A stretch of DNA of 64,000 nucleotides from positions 7,819,371 through 7,883,370 of the forward strand of contig NC_090610.1 of assembly GCF_004359215.1 (NCBI RefSeq). The letters are read 5' to 3'. Shown here one piece after another: positions 1-9,788 of this stretch. The stretch's first letter is position 1. Every line of letters starts with the position of its first letter. This DNA is from Bremia lactucae (Eukaryota > Oomycota > Peronosporomycetes > Peronosporales > Peronosporaceae). Both the position numbers and the translations under genes were made by a program. The notes under the pieces were generated by a model. It did no database searches. It worked only from the letters and a program-made list of their open reading frames with translations, and was not told where the DNA came from.

Positions 1-29
1 AGAGTGATTGTCGTATAAGGGAGGGGTGA

Positions 30-447
30 TGTAACGGGGTGTATCGTTACATGAAATTAACACTAAAAGGTTGTTAATTACTATACTATTTAAAAGGTAG
101 ATAATATTTGGAGGATATTACTTAATATAGTAATATTTAGAATTCGTATCCATAAATAGGTATAGAGCATTTATACCTATTTATTTCGCAGACTAATCAG
201 CTGTAGGAGTAATCAAAGAGAGGGTTACAGATAAGAATTCATTTACATGTTTAGTATTATATTATAATTAAGTTAGCATTTACAAAGATAGAACAAGAGA
301 CACTTAATTATATATAATACAGTTTTTTTCATTTTACCCTCTTAAGCTAATTACCTTAAGAGAAGTCCTTTGCACGTACAGTGTACGTCAATTAACAGAG
401 GGCACCACTCGCAACTGAAACAGTACAAGTCATAGGGCCCCGTTACA
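30..447 (+). repeat. LTR-A, complete isolated copy
   Basis: This 418-bp LTR begins TGTAACGGGG and ends CCCCGTTACA, so its tips form a 10-bp inverted repeat as expected for integrase-recognised LTR ends. Orientation is inferred from the Gy3b 5' LTR, where the same sequence precedes a primer-binding site. No primer-binding site follows this copy and its 5-bp flanks (GGTGA and CACTA) do not match, so it is a solo LTR with lost target duplication or the 3' LTR of an element outside the window. The 86 bases after it (448-533) show nothing recognisable. Confidence 0.75.
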
Positions 448-533
448 CACTAGATAACTCAAATTTCCTTCACTTCGGAGTTAGTCCTCTAATTGTGTCT
501 TTAGCACATGTAAAGCTAAATTTAATATGTAAG

Positions 534-638
534 TGTAACGGGGCACCTTTTGCTACTACCAACAACGTTACTAGTCAACCTACGCTGATTACAGTGAAGG
601 GGGTGCCACGTGCAGAGGAAGGGTTTAAGTAGCTAAGA
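534..638 (-). repeat. LTR-B fragment, interrupted by Gy1a
   Basis: The first ~105 bases match the tip of the Gy3a 5' LTR at 22853-23337 in antisense reading. The match stops at 638, where Gy1a begins, and resumes after Gy1a at 7932-8032. Gy1a therefore inserted into an older LTR-B copy. A clean target duplication is not visible at the two junctions. Confidence 0.65.
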
Positions 639-1172
639 TGTAACGGGCTGGAAGTTGCCCTAATGTTACACAGTCCCCGTTAAGTACACTAGGTGTACTT
701 AACGGGATGGGCAATTACAAAATTAAAGTAATTAGACCCAGCACTCGGGTGTGGTTCACATTTGTGACCAACCCTTGTGTATGTGATGCACATGGGTGCA
801 TTCACATTAGAAGGGATGACGGCTAGCGTCATCCGTTACGCGAGGTACCTAGAAAGATACGCTCGCAATACATATTAAGTGTTATCTATAGAGATGACAT
901 TTTGATTGGTAAAAATAGGTATTTATATTTAATGCGATTAAATATAAATCAGTCTTAAAACTACTTCCTACTTGGTAAGAGCGCACGAAGAGCCGGATTA
1001 CCGCTCCCGTGACGACACTTTACTAGAGTACTTAGTGTGTTGGGTGAGGTTGCTAAGGCGCCCACCACAACTACCTCACTGCACGCAAGAGAAGACGGTC
1101 AGACCGCTTCCTCGCTGTGCTAGGGTGTGTGTCTAAGTAAAGCGTGACCGCATTAAGACGTGCACACCTACA
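639..1172 (+). repeat. 5' LTR of Gy1a (LTR-I)
   Basis: This 534-bp LTR starts TGTAACGGGC and ends ACCTACA. The same sequence recurs at 7406-7931 (plus) and at 32535-33065, 48049-48584 and 62817-63370 (all minus), which fixes the boundaries. Two hairpin-forming palindromes lie in the U3 side: 676-706 (14-nt arms, 3-nt loop) and 814-834 (8-nt arms holding TGACG/CGTCA half-sites). Both are kept in the other copies. Confidence 0.85.
676..706. promoter_or_regulatory. Perfect palindrome in LTR-I U3
   Basis: CCCGTTAAGTACAC is followed by the loop TAG and then its exact reverse complement GTGTACTTAACGGG. The palindrome is retained with little change in every LTR-I copy of the window. It could be a dimeric factor site or an RNA hairpin. 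Being symmetrical it could act in both directions, which matters because an antisense gene starts next to the 3' LTR. Confidence 0.6.
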
Positions 1173-1185
1173 CTCGGTGGCACTT
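1173..1185 (+). other. Degenerate primer-binding site of Gy1a
   Basis: Directly after the 5' LTR, CTCGGTGGCACTT resembles the CCTGGTAGCACTT found at the same place in Gy2a, Gy2b, Gy3a, Gy3b and Gy3c. The first eight bases of the intact form, TGGTAGCA, equal the usual site for initiator tRNA-Met, so I infer that primer. The Gy1a copy has several mismatches. Confidence 0.5.
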
Positions 1186-1230
1186 GAAAAATCCTTCTCA
1201 CGACCCGTATCTCTGCATGTGTCCGTGAGG

Positions 1231-2283
1231 ATGAGCCTCAACATCGATTGGGCTCATTTCCCCTACCTCTCCGAATATCATCGGGAGGTGGCAGGGCACA
1301 TGGCATTGGGACTTGGTGGACAAGCCCTGGCCTGGCTCCTAGGCAGTCCTCCTGAGCAACATGTTGCTCAGTTGGAGCAATTTGAGGCATTTGTGCTCGG
1401 ACTGCGCAGAGCCGCGTCCGAGGCACAGAGGCATGCTGCGGCGGAGTCCGTCACTCAGACTCAGGATGAGCTGAGGCATGAGCAGACTCGGAGCGAGGCT
1501 CTCAACAGGACTATTGAGATGCTCTCTGCCCGGCCGCATCAGCCAAGGCCCCTTCGGATGGACCCGCCCAAGTTCGATGGAACTGTGGCGCACACGATTC
1601 TCTACTGGCTGTTAGCCGTGGAGCTATGCGGTGTCGCGCAGATCATCGAGGGCGACAGCCGGATGGTGTCGTACGCCATGTCGCACCTGCGCGGTAATGC
1701 CTCAGAGTGGGTTTACTCGGCGCTTATGGCAGACAGAAAGGCGTTCCCCACATGGGCGATCTTCAAAAACGTTTTCCGCCATGTATCAGCCGCCGGACAA
1801 CGAAGTGTTCCTTCAGGCGCGCTTCTTTGGAGGGCGACAGGTGTAACGATCTCGGCAAATTTATGTGCAAGAGATACGCTCGCTGTCGGCGTCCACTACC
1901 GTAGGTCCGATTCCGGAGCACATTAAGAGGTACCCACATTTATGAACGGACTACGGCATGGCCCATCCCGACAGGCCCTTTTCACAAAGGTGCCGTTGAC
2001 GATGGAAGAGGCAATCCAAATTGCCTTGGTTGAGGAGGAATCTTACAACAAGGCCTCGGCGACGGCTTGGTATAAGCTGTCGGCCGAGAGATCAGATGCC
2101 TCTCCCATGGAGTTGGGCAATGCAGACGTTGTCTGTTATAAATGCGGCAAGCGCGGCCATATGATGGCTCGCTGCTATGCCAGGGTCCCTGCTGGGGCGA
2201 GACGCCCAGCAAGAGGACTCCCTAACAAAGGGCGATGGCACGAACCAGCGTGCGAGACGCATGGGTTCTCCATCGACCACTGA
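1231..2283 (+). pseudogene. gag: Gy1a gag (capsid/nucleocapsid), frameshifted
   Basis: The capsid-like part starts at the methionine at 1231 and stays open to 1926. It then shifts frame around 1845-1940, where two extra bases are present relative to the related fragment at 47348-47541. The nucleocapsid continues at 1942-2283 and holds a CCHC zinc knuckle, C-X2-C-X4-H-X4-C, at residues 65-78 of that piece. In retroelements this knuckle packages genomic RNA. Upstream in-frame codons belong to the LTR, which is why 1231 is preferred as the start. Confidence 0.75.
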
Positions 2284-2448
2284 GGGGTCGGGAAATGCAG
2301 GAGCGCAGAAGGGGCGGGATGCCCTACTGACGCGGACTCTGAAGCTACCCCTAAATTCAGAGCTGTCGAACAAATGGATAGCATAGTCCCTGAGGTCTCG
2401 AAATTTCGGAACTCAACCCTGCTGGTCTATAGCGCTTAAGTAAGAGGC

Positions 2449-3129
2449 TATGACCAGGTAATGATCCTGCTAGTGGATTCGGGTAGACCACAAAATTTTG
2501 TAAGCTCGCGACTTTAAGAAAGAGACCGGGTATGTTTGAGTCGCTTTGCCAGGATGGTAAGCGAGAAGAGGCGACCTGTTCGTTTAGCGAACGGTGCGCT
2601 CGTTAAGCCTGAGGGAGTTCAGGTAAAACTCGCCTTCAGCTTTAGTGACTTCTCTTGCAAAGAGAAGTTCACATTGCTAGGTGTGGAGAGTCCGTATGAC
2701 CTCATCCTAAGCATGCCATGGTTGGCAAAACACCAACCATGGATAGACTGGCGTACACGCACAGTTGCGAACTCTACGCAGGGCACCGGAAAGGATGTGC
2801 TCCTGCGAGAGGCGTATGCAACTGATGTCGTGTCGACACAATTGAGAGTCGTTGACGGGATGTCAAGAGTCACCAATTCCTATTTAGCACGTGGAGACTG
2901 GGTAGTAAAAAGGACGATGACAAGTAGTCATGCGTCCGAATGTCCTGCACAGAGCCGAGAGCCTGTGGCAGTTGACAGCGAGCTGACACGAAGTCAAGCG
3001 TCGCATAAACCGGCAAAGTGCTTAGAGCTTGGGTGCGTTAGCCAGGAGAGCAACGGCACCTGCTTCCCAGTCAAAGGTCGTGGTGAGAACGGATACCCGA
3101 CAGATAAGGAGGATCAAAGGCACGTCTAA
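2449..3129 (+). pseudogene. Gy1a aspartic protease and protease-RT linker, broken
   Basis: An LLVDSG active-site sequence occurs near 2465-2485, followed by a frame change. The open stretch 2536-3129 then carries the protease C-terminal half, with the hydrophobic segment YDLILSMPWL typical of gypsy proteases (the Gy3b copy has GLPWI). The usual alanine after DSG is arginine here. The remainder is a poorly conserved spacer up to the RT; 3130-3492 continues it in broken frames. Confidence 0.65.
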
Positions 3130-3492
3130 ACGAGTGACTTTTGGATCAGTTCCTATTAAAGAGGACGGGCCTTCGAACATGGTGTTCGAGCCCGTCAAAG
3201 ACGAAATTGCGGAGGCATCCTCAGTTGAGGTGCTCCGGCAAGTTTTTAAATCTGCCGAGGAGATAGTAAATCTCTCGGAAATGTCATGGGATCTGTTCCT
3301 TGCCGAATTAAAGAAGGACAGATCCACGAAATAGTCACACCAGTTCCAGAAGAGAACTTGATGGACTGTTGCTCGTCGTCCACAATGGACGGAGCGTCCT
3401 TGAAACGGACAAAAAGAAGCGGTACGCTGCTCAAGGCTGGGATGCCTTGAGAGACAGTCCGTTGTTTTTAGGTTCTGTGGAAACATCGCGAT

Positions 3493-4218
3493 GTGTTTCC
3501 AAAAGTAGTGCCGAGCCGCCTACCAGCAGATAGATGCATCGAGCACGAAATAGACCTCGAACCTGGTACCAAGTATTGTGTGACGAGGCAATGGCCATTG
3601 CCGATAGAACAAGTCGTTTATATCGATGAGTTCTTCGACAAGCAAGCCAAGGCAGGACATGTGCGTGAGAGCAAATCGCCTCACTGCAGCCCGACCTTTT
3701 GTGTGCGTAAAGTCGCAGGTGGATGGCGCGTGGTTCATGCTTATAATAAGCTCAACACGGCGACCATACCGGCGCAAACGCCATTCCCGCGGAAAGATGT
3801 CTTGTTGAACTCCATGGGAAAGTCAACTATCTTTTCCGCGTTCGATTTGAAGGATGGCTACTATCAGGTACTCATGAGAGAGTCCGATGTAGCCAAAACG
3901 GCAGTAAGCACCCCAAGCGGTATGCTTTGGGAGTGGCTTGTGATGCCCCAAGGTTTGAAAAACGCACCAGCGACATTCAACCGAGTGGTGGCTCACGTGA
4001 TGCGTCAGCACCGTGCCTACGCGCCCCATTACTTTGACGATGTATTCGTGCATAGTAGGGCCGAGGACGGGCTGAGCGCAATAGAGTCGCACAAGCGTCA
4101 TTTATGCGCTGTATTGCAGACTTTGGAGGACAACCAATTGTACGTCAACTTGCAAAAGTGCGTCATAGGGGTCCCTGAGATACCTGTGCTGGGCTGCATC
4201 GTAGGTACACATGGTTAA
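3493..4218 (+). pseudogene. pol: Gy1a reverse transcriptase, catalytic core open
   Basis: This 241-codon stretch is a Ty3/Gypsy RT. It contains the WPLP segment at 34-37, the FDLKDGYYQ motif with the first catalytic Asp at about 118, the MPQGLKNAPATF motif at 151-162, and the catalytic YFDD at 180-183. The active-site aspartates are intact. The frame ends at a TAA codon at 4216-4218, and the connection/RNase H part follows in fragments. Conservation is better than in its gag. Confidence 0.85.
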
Positions 4219-4640
4219 CGAGCGGACCCAGACAAGGTAAAATCGGTAAAGGAATGGCCAATCCCACGGCATGTGAAGAATTTGCGCCAATTTCTAGGGC
4301 TCGCTAATTACTTGCATAAGTATAGCAAGAATTATGCTATGCAAACTAAACCATCTCCTTAGAAAGGACGCAATGGATTTGGTTAAAAGGACAAGATGAT
4401 GCTTTAACATCAGTGAAGCAATCTCTCGTAGAGACACCGGTCTTGGCATGCCAGACGCGGATAAGCCCTTTAGCGTCGTCTGCGATGCAAGTAAATTTGA
4501 TATCGGGACGCACCTCTCGCCTTGAATGGCAAGATGGCTTACATTTCTTCTCTGAATTTAATTCTAAAGTTGTATACAATTCGGGTTAGTCGAATGCCTT
4601 GGCTGACGGTATATCGCGCAGACCAGACTTCGAGGTAAGA
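4219..4640 (+). pseudogene. Gy1a RNase H remnant
   Basis: Short stretches in shifting frames match the region after the RT in Gy2b, for example FLGLANYLHKYSKNYA near 4285-4335 and the terminal ALADGISRRPDF near 4595-4632. Much of the catalytic RNase H sequence is deleted or scrambled, so no functional domain remains. Confidence 0.6.
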
Positions 4641-4734
4641 CACCACGAAAAGTGTGTCTTGTGCTAAAGAACAATTTCAGCCATCAACGTCGGCAGCCAT
4701 GAAGGCATACCATGTGACGAGCTCATTAGACGCT

Positions 4735-5446
4735 GAAAAAAAAGAGCTACAGTCAGGTTTTCGTGTGATGGCTTATCACTCATCCACAAAGCGTTGAGCC
4801 TTGCTCACACTTTTAGCATCAAACTCGCATATGACGCCGCTGAGAGGGCGGTCATAGGACGTAGTTTTATTGACACTGCTAAACTGGCAGGGTCAGTAGG
4901 GCAAATTTCAGTAGTTGAGATGATACCCTCGCGGGTCATCGTCATATTGACGAAACTATGTCCCTCTTTCGCTGCGAGCATAGTGAGGGGCCCTGCCACA
5001 CTAAGACTCGGGCTGCGCACAAACGAGACTGGCATCCGAGGATGGCGCAGTCTGTTAATATAAAACAGTGTCTCACCTGTACTGGCATGGACACTATTAT
5101 TTATAGCGAACTCCACAAAGTGCAATTGCTTGCTCCATTCTTTGCGAGTTGCTATAGTGCGCTAGAAATCCGCCACGACCCGAATGGCACGTTCTGTTTG
5201 GCCATCGGTCTGGGAAATCTGCGTTCGACATGTGGAGCTTGCTACCTAGCAGCTCGAACACATGTAGCCAAGAAAACTGACGTAAAACGTGACCCCCCCC
5301 CCGTCCGATACTATGGACTCGAGCATCCCGTGTAGTCCGTATACATGATTCAGGAACAAGAGATCTGCCTCCTTTACCCGTTATGTTATTTCGCTAAGAA
5401 TTACTTTCTAGCATGCCAAACATGAAGTCCAGACTTACTGACTAAG
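4735..5446 (-). pseudogene. Gy1a integrase core, inverted segment
   Basis: Read on the minus strand, the segment gives integrase sequence: a QTDGQTER-like motif near 5210-5240 (with frame changes), then FVEFAINNSVHASTG (about 5080-5120), then a tail ending in a stretch matching AQRF and AITRK of the Gy1b integrase at 34529-34670. The next residues of that same protein (VRDAMASAQDKQ) are on the plus strand from 5447. The break is thus inside one protein and the segment was flipped in place. Catalytic residues cannot all be recognised. Confidence 0.7.
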
Positions 5447-6064
5447 TCCGTGACGCAATGGCAAGCGCACAGGACAAGCAAAGAAGATGCTGACCGAAAT
5501 GGTCGCAAAAACAATGAACGCTTTAGAGTGGGTGAAAAGGTACTATAAGGTACTGCTACATTACCTAAAAAAGCAATTTCTGTACTACCTGGAGGTACTA
5601 CGAAGTTGTTGCCGCGTTTCATTGGGCCTTTTAGGTGGTAGAAGAGGTTGGGGACCTTATTATAGACTCGCTCTTCCTCCGTATATGAAGACGCACCCCG
5701 ATTTTACGTGGGTCGTCTGAAACGGTATCTTGATACAAATGAGGTCACATATCCCCATCTAGCAAAGGAGACCGATGGTGACGCCGACCGTGAGTCAATC
5801 GTCGTTCGGGTGAGGGGGACGGCGAAGGCAAAAAGTTATCGGACCGACTCCTTCCACCACAAACAGACAGGACTTGGAAGCGAGGGACATCACGCGAGTA
5901 TCGCGGATCCTTCAGCATTATCTTCTCCAGAAGGTCCAAGCGAGTCTTCAAGCGTTCATAACCCGACGGTCCTTCGCTCGGACATCATAAAGATCCGAGG
6001 TCAGTCGCAAGACTTGACCCTCGAGATCCACAATACGTCGTTCAGCAGCGCTAAACGCCTGTGA
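5447..6064 (+). pseudogene. Gy1a integrase C-terminus
   Basis: The plus strand resumes the integrase with VRDAMASAQDKQ, then KLLPRFIGPF (the GPF/Y-type module of gypsy integrases) across a frameshift, and an open tail from 5708 to 6064 beginning after FYVGRL-like sequence. It aligns with Gy1b at 34224-34643. A normal chromodomain is not recognisable in the tail. Confidence 0.7.
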
Positions 6065-7267
6065 CTAGACGGACGGAGGTAAGGCAGCCGCGAGTACGTA
6101 GGCGAGATCGCCACTCCTATCGGGCGCCGCCTGCACTGATGAATGCGGGTGAGAATCAACACTTCCTTGTTGGAAGGTTGCTTGCCCATTGCTCCGTGAG
6201 GCAAAGGTATCAGATCCTCGTCTAATGGAAAGGTTACCTGAAGAGTTTTGACTCTTGGAAACCGGTTGATACCCTACGTATTGACGTGCCCGGCTTGGTG
6301 GCTGCCTATGAAAAGAAGCACCAGCTGAGGCCTCTTCGCTAGTCCAAAATGGACTAGCAGAAGTAGCGTTGTGAGATGAAACAGGGAATCTAGTATCGCC
6401 CATGATTACTTTCACACGTAAGCGGCCGAAATTAATTCGCTACAACCGCTATTTTATCGCATCGGAATGCAGATGAATGCGGCGCAGGAATTTCGCCTCG
6501 TATTGGTCGCGCGTTTCATTTGAACGCAACACGACTGGGATCGGGAAAAGGCACCCAAGCGATTTTCCTTGAGCCTTCTATAATTTTAAAGACGCCGTAA
6601 CATTTATGAGCGTCTAGAAGAGCGCGCTCTAGGAGCGACGCTCTTGGCCCGTTTAAACGAGGCCATGTAGGCGAAGGGGCATCGGTAATATGCCATCCAT
6701 CACATAGCCACGTTCAAAACGACTGGCTTGTGAAACCGACTGCGCACGTTCACGTGTCGTCGGCGGAACTTTTGGCTCGAAATTCTCTATGTCAGAACCA
6801 TTTTGTATAATGGTCTGAGCATAAGGCGTTGTGGTTTTACCCAACGGATAAGCAGATGCGCTTTTATGGGCAGGACTCTCATAAATGGTCGCTGCGCTAT
6901 CCAGTGCAGACGACGAGACAGCATTCGTAAATGCTGCTGTCTCCATGTTGTGAGCAATGAGAGAATTTTGGATGGGCAATAATGTGCCATCATCCTTCCT
7001 CATGAGTTCGTTGTCCGCATTACTACAATGAGATGACGGCAACGGTGTCGAATCATTGTAGTCGACAACGAGCGACGGATCAACATCCTCACTGATAACG
7101 TGGGATGGATCCTTAAGCGCCGTTAAAGCGACAGCAGCAGCGGCTGTCGGCGTTTCGACTAAGACATTGGACGCTGCCGGCGTGTTAACGCGGAGCGTGC
7201 GCTTAGCGCGAGGTTGAGTGGGCGTCTTCGCAGACGACCCACCAACGTCGCCTCTTTTAGGTGGCAT
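6065..7267 (-). CDS. Antisense accessory reading frame of Gypsy family I, copy 1 (frameshifted)
   Basis: On the strand opposite to gag-pol, an open frame runs from ATG at 7267 (MPPKRG start) to 6653. After frame changes, related sequence continues to an open piece at 6065-6415. The N-terminal half is rich in Ala, Ser and Thr. The C-terminal part contains NETRDQYEAKFLRRIH. Related sequence lies in the same antisense position in Gy1b (33198-34162) and Gy1c (63480-64000). I recognise no domain. The reading begins about 140 bases from the 3' LTR and runs away from it. The position is stable, but I cannot tell whether selection maintains the protein. An alternative is an unrelated gene captured once by an ancestor. 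Confidence 0.55.
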
Positions 7268-7385
7268 CTTTGGCGCCGTGTATATGAACACAGGTCGCTT
7301 GAGTGGTTGAGAGAACTAGCGGCCTGTTAAGCAGCTCGCAATACCTCCTTCCTCTTTGATGAATTTTAAAATGTAAATTCGTTCT

Positions 7386-7405
7386 CAAAAGGCGGGGGGG
7401 GGGAA
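7386..7405 (+). other. Polypurine tract of Gy1a
   Basis: CAAAAGGC followed by a run of ten or more G and then AA lies directly before the 3' LTR, where the plus-strand primer of an LTR retrotransposon is expected. Gy1c has a purine-rich AATGGGGGGTTGG at the same place (read on the minus strand). The run appears to have overwritten the first bases (TGTAAC) of this 3' LTR. Confidence 0.65.
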
Positions 7406-7931
7406 GGGCTAAAGTTGCCCTAATGTTACTAAGTCCCCGTTAAGTACACTTGGTGTACTTAAGGGGATGGTCAATTACTTAACTAAAATAATCAGACCTA
7501 CCACTCGGGTGTGGTTCACATTTGTGAACAACCCTTGTGAATGAGATGCACATAGAAGCATTCACATTAGGAGGGATGACGCCTAGCGTCATCCGTTACG
7601 CGAGATATCTATAAAGGTACGCTCGCAATACATATTAGTGTCATCTTCAGAGATGGCATTTTTGATTGGTAAAAATAAGTATGTATAAAAATGCGAGTAA
7701 CTATAAATCAGTCTTAAAACTACTTCCAACTTGGTAAGTGCGCACGAGGTGCCATATTACCGCTCCCATGACGACACTTTGCTAGAGTACTTAGAGCGTT
7801 GGGTGGGGTCGCGAATGCGCCCACCGCAACTACCTCACTGCACGCAAGAGAAGACGGTATAACCGCTCCCTCGCTGTGCTAGGGTGTGTGTCTGTGTAGA
7901 GCGTGGCCACATTAAGACGTGCCCACCTACA
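7406..7931 (+). repeat. 3' LTR of Gy1a (LTR-I)
   Basis: It matches the 5' LTR at 639-1172 through its full length, except for the lost TGTAAC tip, and ends ACCTACA. Scattered substitutions between the two LTRs show the insertion is not recent. The sequence after 7931 continues the LTR-B copy interrupted at 638. Confidence 0.8.
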
Positions 7932-8032
7932 GCTACTAAGGGTACATTATAAGGCTTAAGAATAGGGAAAGTAATACTGTATTAATACTTTCAGCTCTTT
8001 TATGAAGATTCTCTATCTACTGGCTTTGTTAT
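7932..8032 (-). repeat. LTR-B fragment, continuation after Gy1a
   Basis: TACTAAGGGTACATTATAAGG and what follows align with the interior of the Gy3a 5' LTR near 22990-23045. The match ends where the TIR element begins at about 8033. Confidence 0.55.
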
Positions 8033-8694
8033 AGGGACCTCGCTTTGTCCTTAACTCACCCCATTCATTTTCGCTTTTTCCTTAACTCACCCCATTCATT
8101 TTAGCCAATCAATTGTCATAATTACAGCCGATCACATTTTAATAAAAATATCACGTGCACGATCAGCAACGTTGGAATCTGCGGGAGAACAATACAATTC
8201 TTGTGTCATGTCGTGCAATTTCGACGCCGCCGTGGGAACTGAGGGGGTCAGGGCATAGGTATATATTTCGATCGCTAACTTTAATCCTAGATGTGTCGTA
8301 TAATCTATAGCGCCTGCGACAAATAGTGTAGTTAGTATAGAGTGGTTGGCAACAATTAGCCAACGCAATAGTTAAGCTGAGAGAACCAAATTTAATAAAA
8401 ACACTGACCTTAAAAGAACTTTTTACCTTTGTATCGCTGCCTGTATTCATAGAGGACATCTCAGGTGTTGTGTAAGCTTTAGCGCCTGCGAAAAATAGTG
8501 TAGTTAGCTTAGAAAGTGGATGATTGACGGTAGATCTCGATGTTGCTAGTCGTGCGCGGAGATTTCGTTGCTGGTCGTGCACGAAGATTTCGACGTTGAA
8601 ATATTTAATGAAATGTGATGGGATGTAATAATAATTGGCTAAAAAATGTATGGAGTGACTTTACGAAGAAGCGAGGGTGAGTTTAAGAATCCCT
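8033..8694 (-). mobile_element. Non-autonomous TIR transposon, copy 1
   Basis: About 660 bp with long terminal inverted repeats of roughly 100 bp. One end reads CCTTAACTCACCCC and the other GGGTGAGTTTAAG. A nearly full-length relative lies inverted at 8998-9665. The left end carries a tandem duplication of about 31 bp (8047-8105). No transposase is encoded; short open frames in the two copies are similar to each other but match nothing I know. Size and long TIRs fit a MITE or small MULE-like element. Orientation is arbitrary. Confidence 0.7.
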
Positions 8695-8718
8695 AAAATA
8701 ACTTAATTGAATGGGTGA

Positions 8719-8997
8719 TGTAACGGGTGTTCCCTTACATAAATATTATTTTTAAAAGAAAAATGATAATTATAATTACCTGTGAGACGAAACAAATAAA
8801 GAGGCACGAAATTATAATCCTTTATTAATTTTGACTTTATAGTTCCAATTTATTACCAAATTTGGTAATATTGACGCAATAAGACATAAATTCTATTGAG
8901 TGGTTAATTTAAGTTTAATTCAACCCTGCCAATTGTTACAAGACACGATTAGGCGTCGCGCAGGGAGGCGCATTACATAGTTAATTATCAATATATT
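8719..8997 (+). repeat. LTR-B, 5' part, interrupted by TIR element
   Basis: It starts TGTAACGGGTGT and matches the LTR-B copy at 23460-23942 in the same orientation, including the ACCAAATTTGGTAATATTG segment. The match stops where the second TIR element begins; I cannot find the rest of this LTR beyond it. Confidence 0.65.
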
Positions 8998-9665
8998 AAG
9001 GGAATTCCTAAACTCACCCTCGCTTCTTCCTAAAGTCACCCCATACATATTATAGCCAATAATTATTACATCCCATCACATTTCATTGAATATTTCAACG
9101 TCGAAATCTCTGTGCACGACCAGCAACGTTGATATCTCCGCGCACGACTAGCAACATCAAAATCTACCGTCAATCTTCCACTTTCTAAGCTAACTTCACC
9201 ATTTTCCGCAGGCGCTAAAGCTTACACAACAACTGGGATGTCCTCTATGAATACAGGCAGCGATACAAAAGTAAAAAGTTCTTTTAAGGTCAGTGTTTTT
9301 ATTAAACTTGGTTCTCTCAATTTAACTATTTTGCGTTGGCTAATTGATGCCAAATCACTCTATACTAACTACACTATTTGTCGCAGGCGCTATAGCTTAC
9401 ACGACACCACTAGGATTACAGGCAGCGATCGAAATATATACTTATGCCCTGACCCCCTTAGTTTCAACGGTGGCGTCGAAATTGCACGACATGACACAAT
9501 AATTGTATTGTTCTCTCGCAGATTCTAACGTTGCTGATCGTACACGGAGATTTCAACGTTGATATTTTTAATGAAGTGTGATGGGCTGTGATTATGACTT
9601 TCTTTGGCTAAAAAATGGATAGGATGCGTTTAGGAAAAAGCAAGGGTGAGTTAAGGAATTCCCTT
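8998..9665 (+). mobile_element. Non-autonomous TIR transposon, copy 2
   Basis: This 668-bp element begins AAGGGAATTCC and ends GGAATTCCCTT, with about 105 bp of imperfect TIR at each end. The flanking trinucleotides at 8995-8997 and 9666-9668 are both ATT, a possible 3-bp target duplication. Two internal segments read like intron 3' ends (ACTAAC, pyrimidines, CGCAG followed by GCGCTA-AGCTTACAC), giving an internal imperfect repeat. No transposase is present. A Harbinger-like or MULE-like affiliation is possible but unproven. Confidence 0.7.
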
Positions 9666-9788
9666 ATTTTAATTCCAACTTTTGATTGTGCATGGTTTCA
9701 AACCCGTGCGCGTCGCCTGTGAGGCCGCACAGCTGGCAGTTGCACGGCTCAATGCAGCTTTTAGTGATGCAAATTCTTCAGTAGACCT

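Larger units (their letters stand above)
639..7931 (+). mobile_element. Ty3/Gypsy family I element Gy1a, full length but decayed
   Basis: The order on the plus strand is 5' LTR, weak primer site, gag with zinc knuckle, protease, reverse transcriptase, RNase H remnant, integrase, polypurine tract, 3' LTR. RT before integrase is the Ty3/Gypsy order. Three things stand out. The integrase core (about 4735-5446) is inverted relative to the rest. A long minus-strand reading frame (6065-7267) lies between integrase and the 3' LTR. The first bases of the 3' LTR are altered next to a G-rich polypurine tract. Frameshifts and stops in gag, protease and RNase H make the copy non-autonomous. Confidence 0.85.

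Noticed and set aside
639..7931. Env-like gene making Gy1a a retrovirus-like element
   Set aside because: The extra frame beyond integrase is on the opposite strand and lacks a signal peptide, a transmembrane segment or a cleavage site, so there is no support for an envelope protein.
7932..8032. 5-bp target duplication for Gy1a
   Set aside because: The bases before 639 (TAAGA) and after 7931 (GCTAC) do not match; the insertion is shown only by the split LTR-B.
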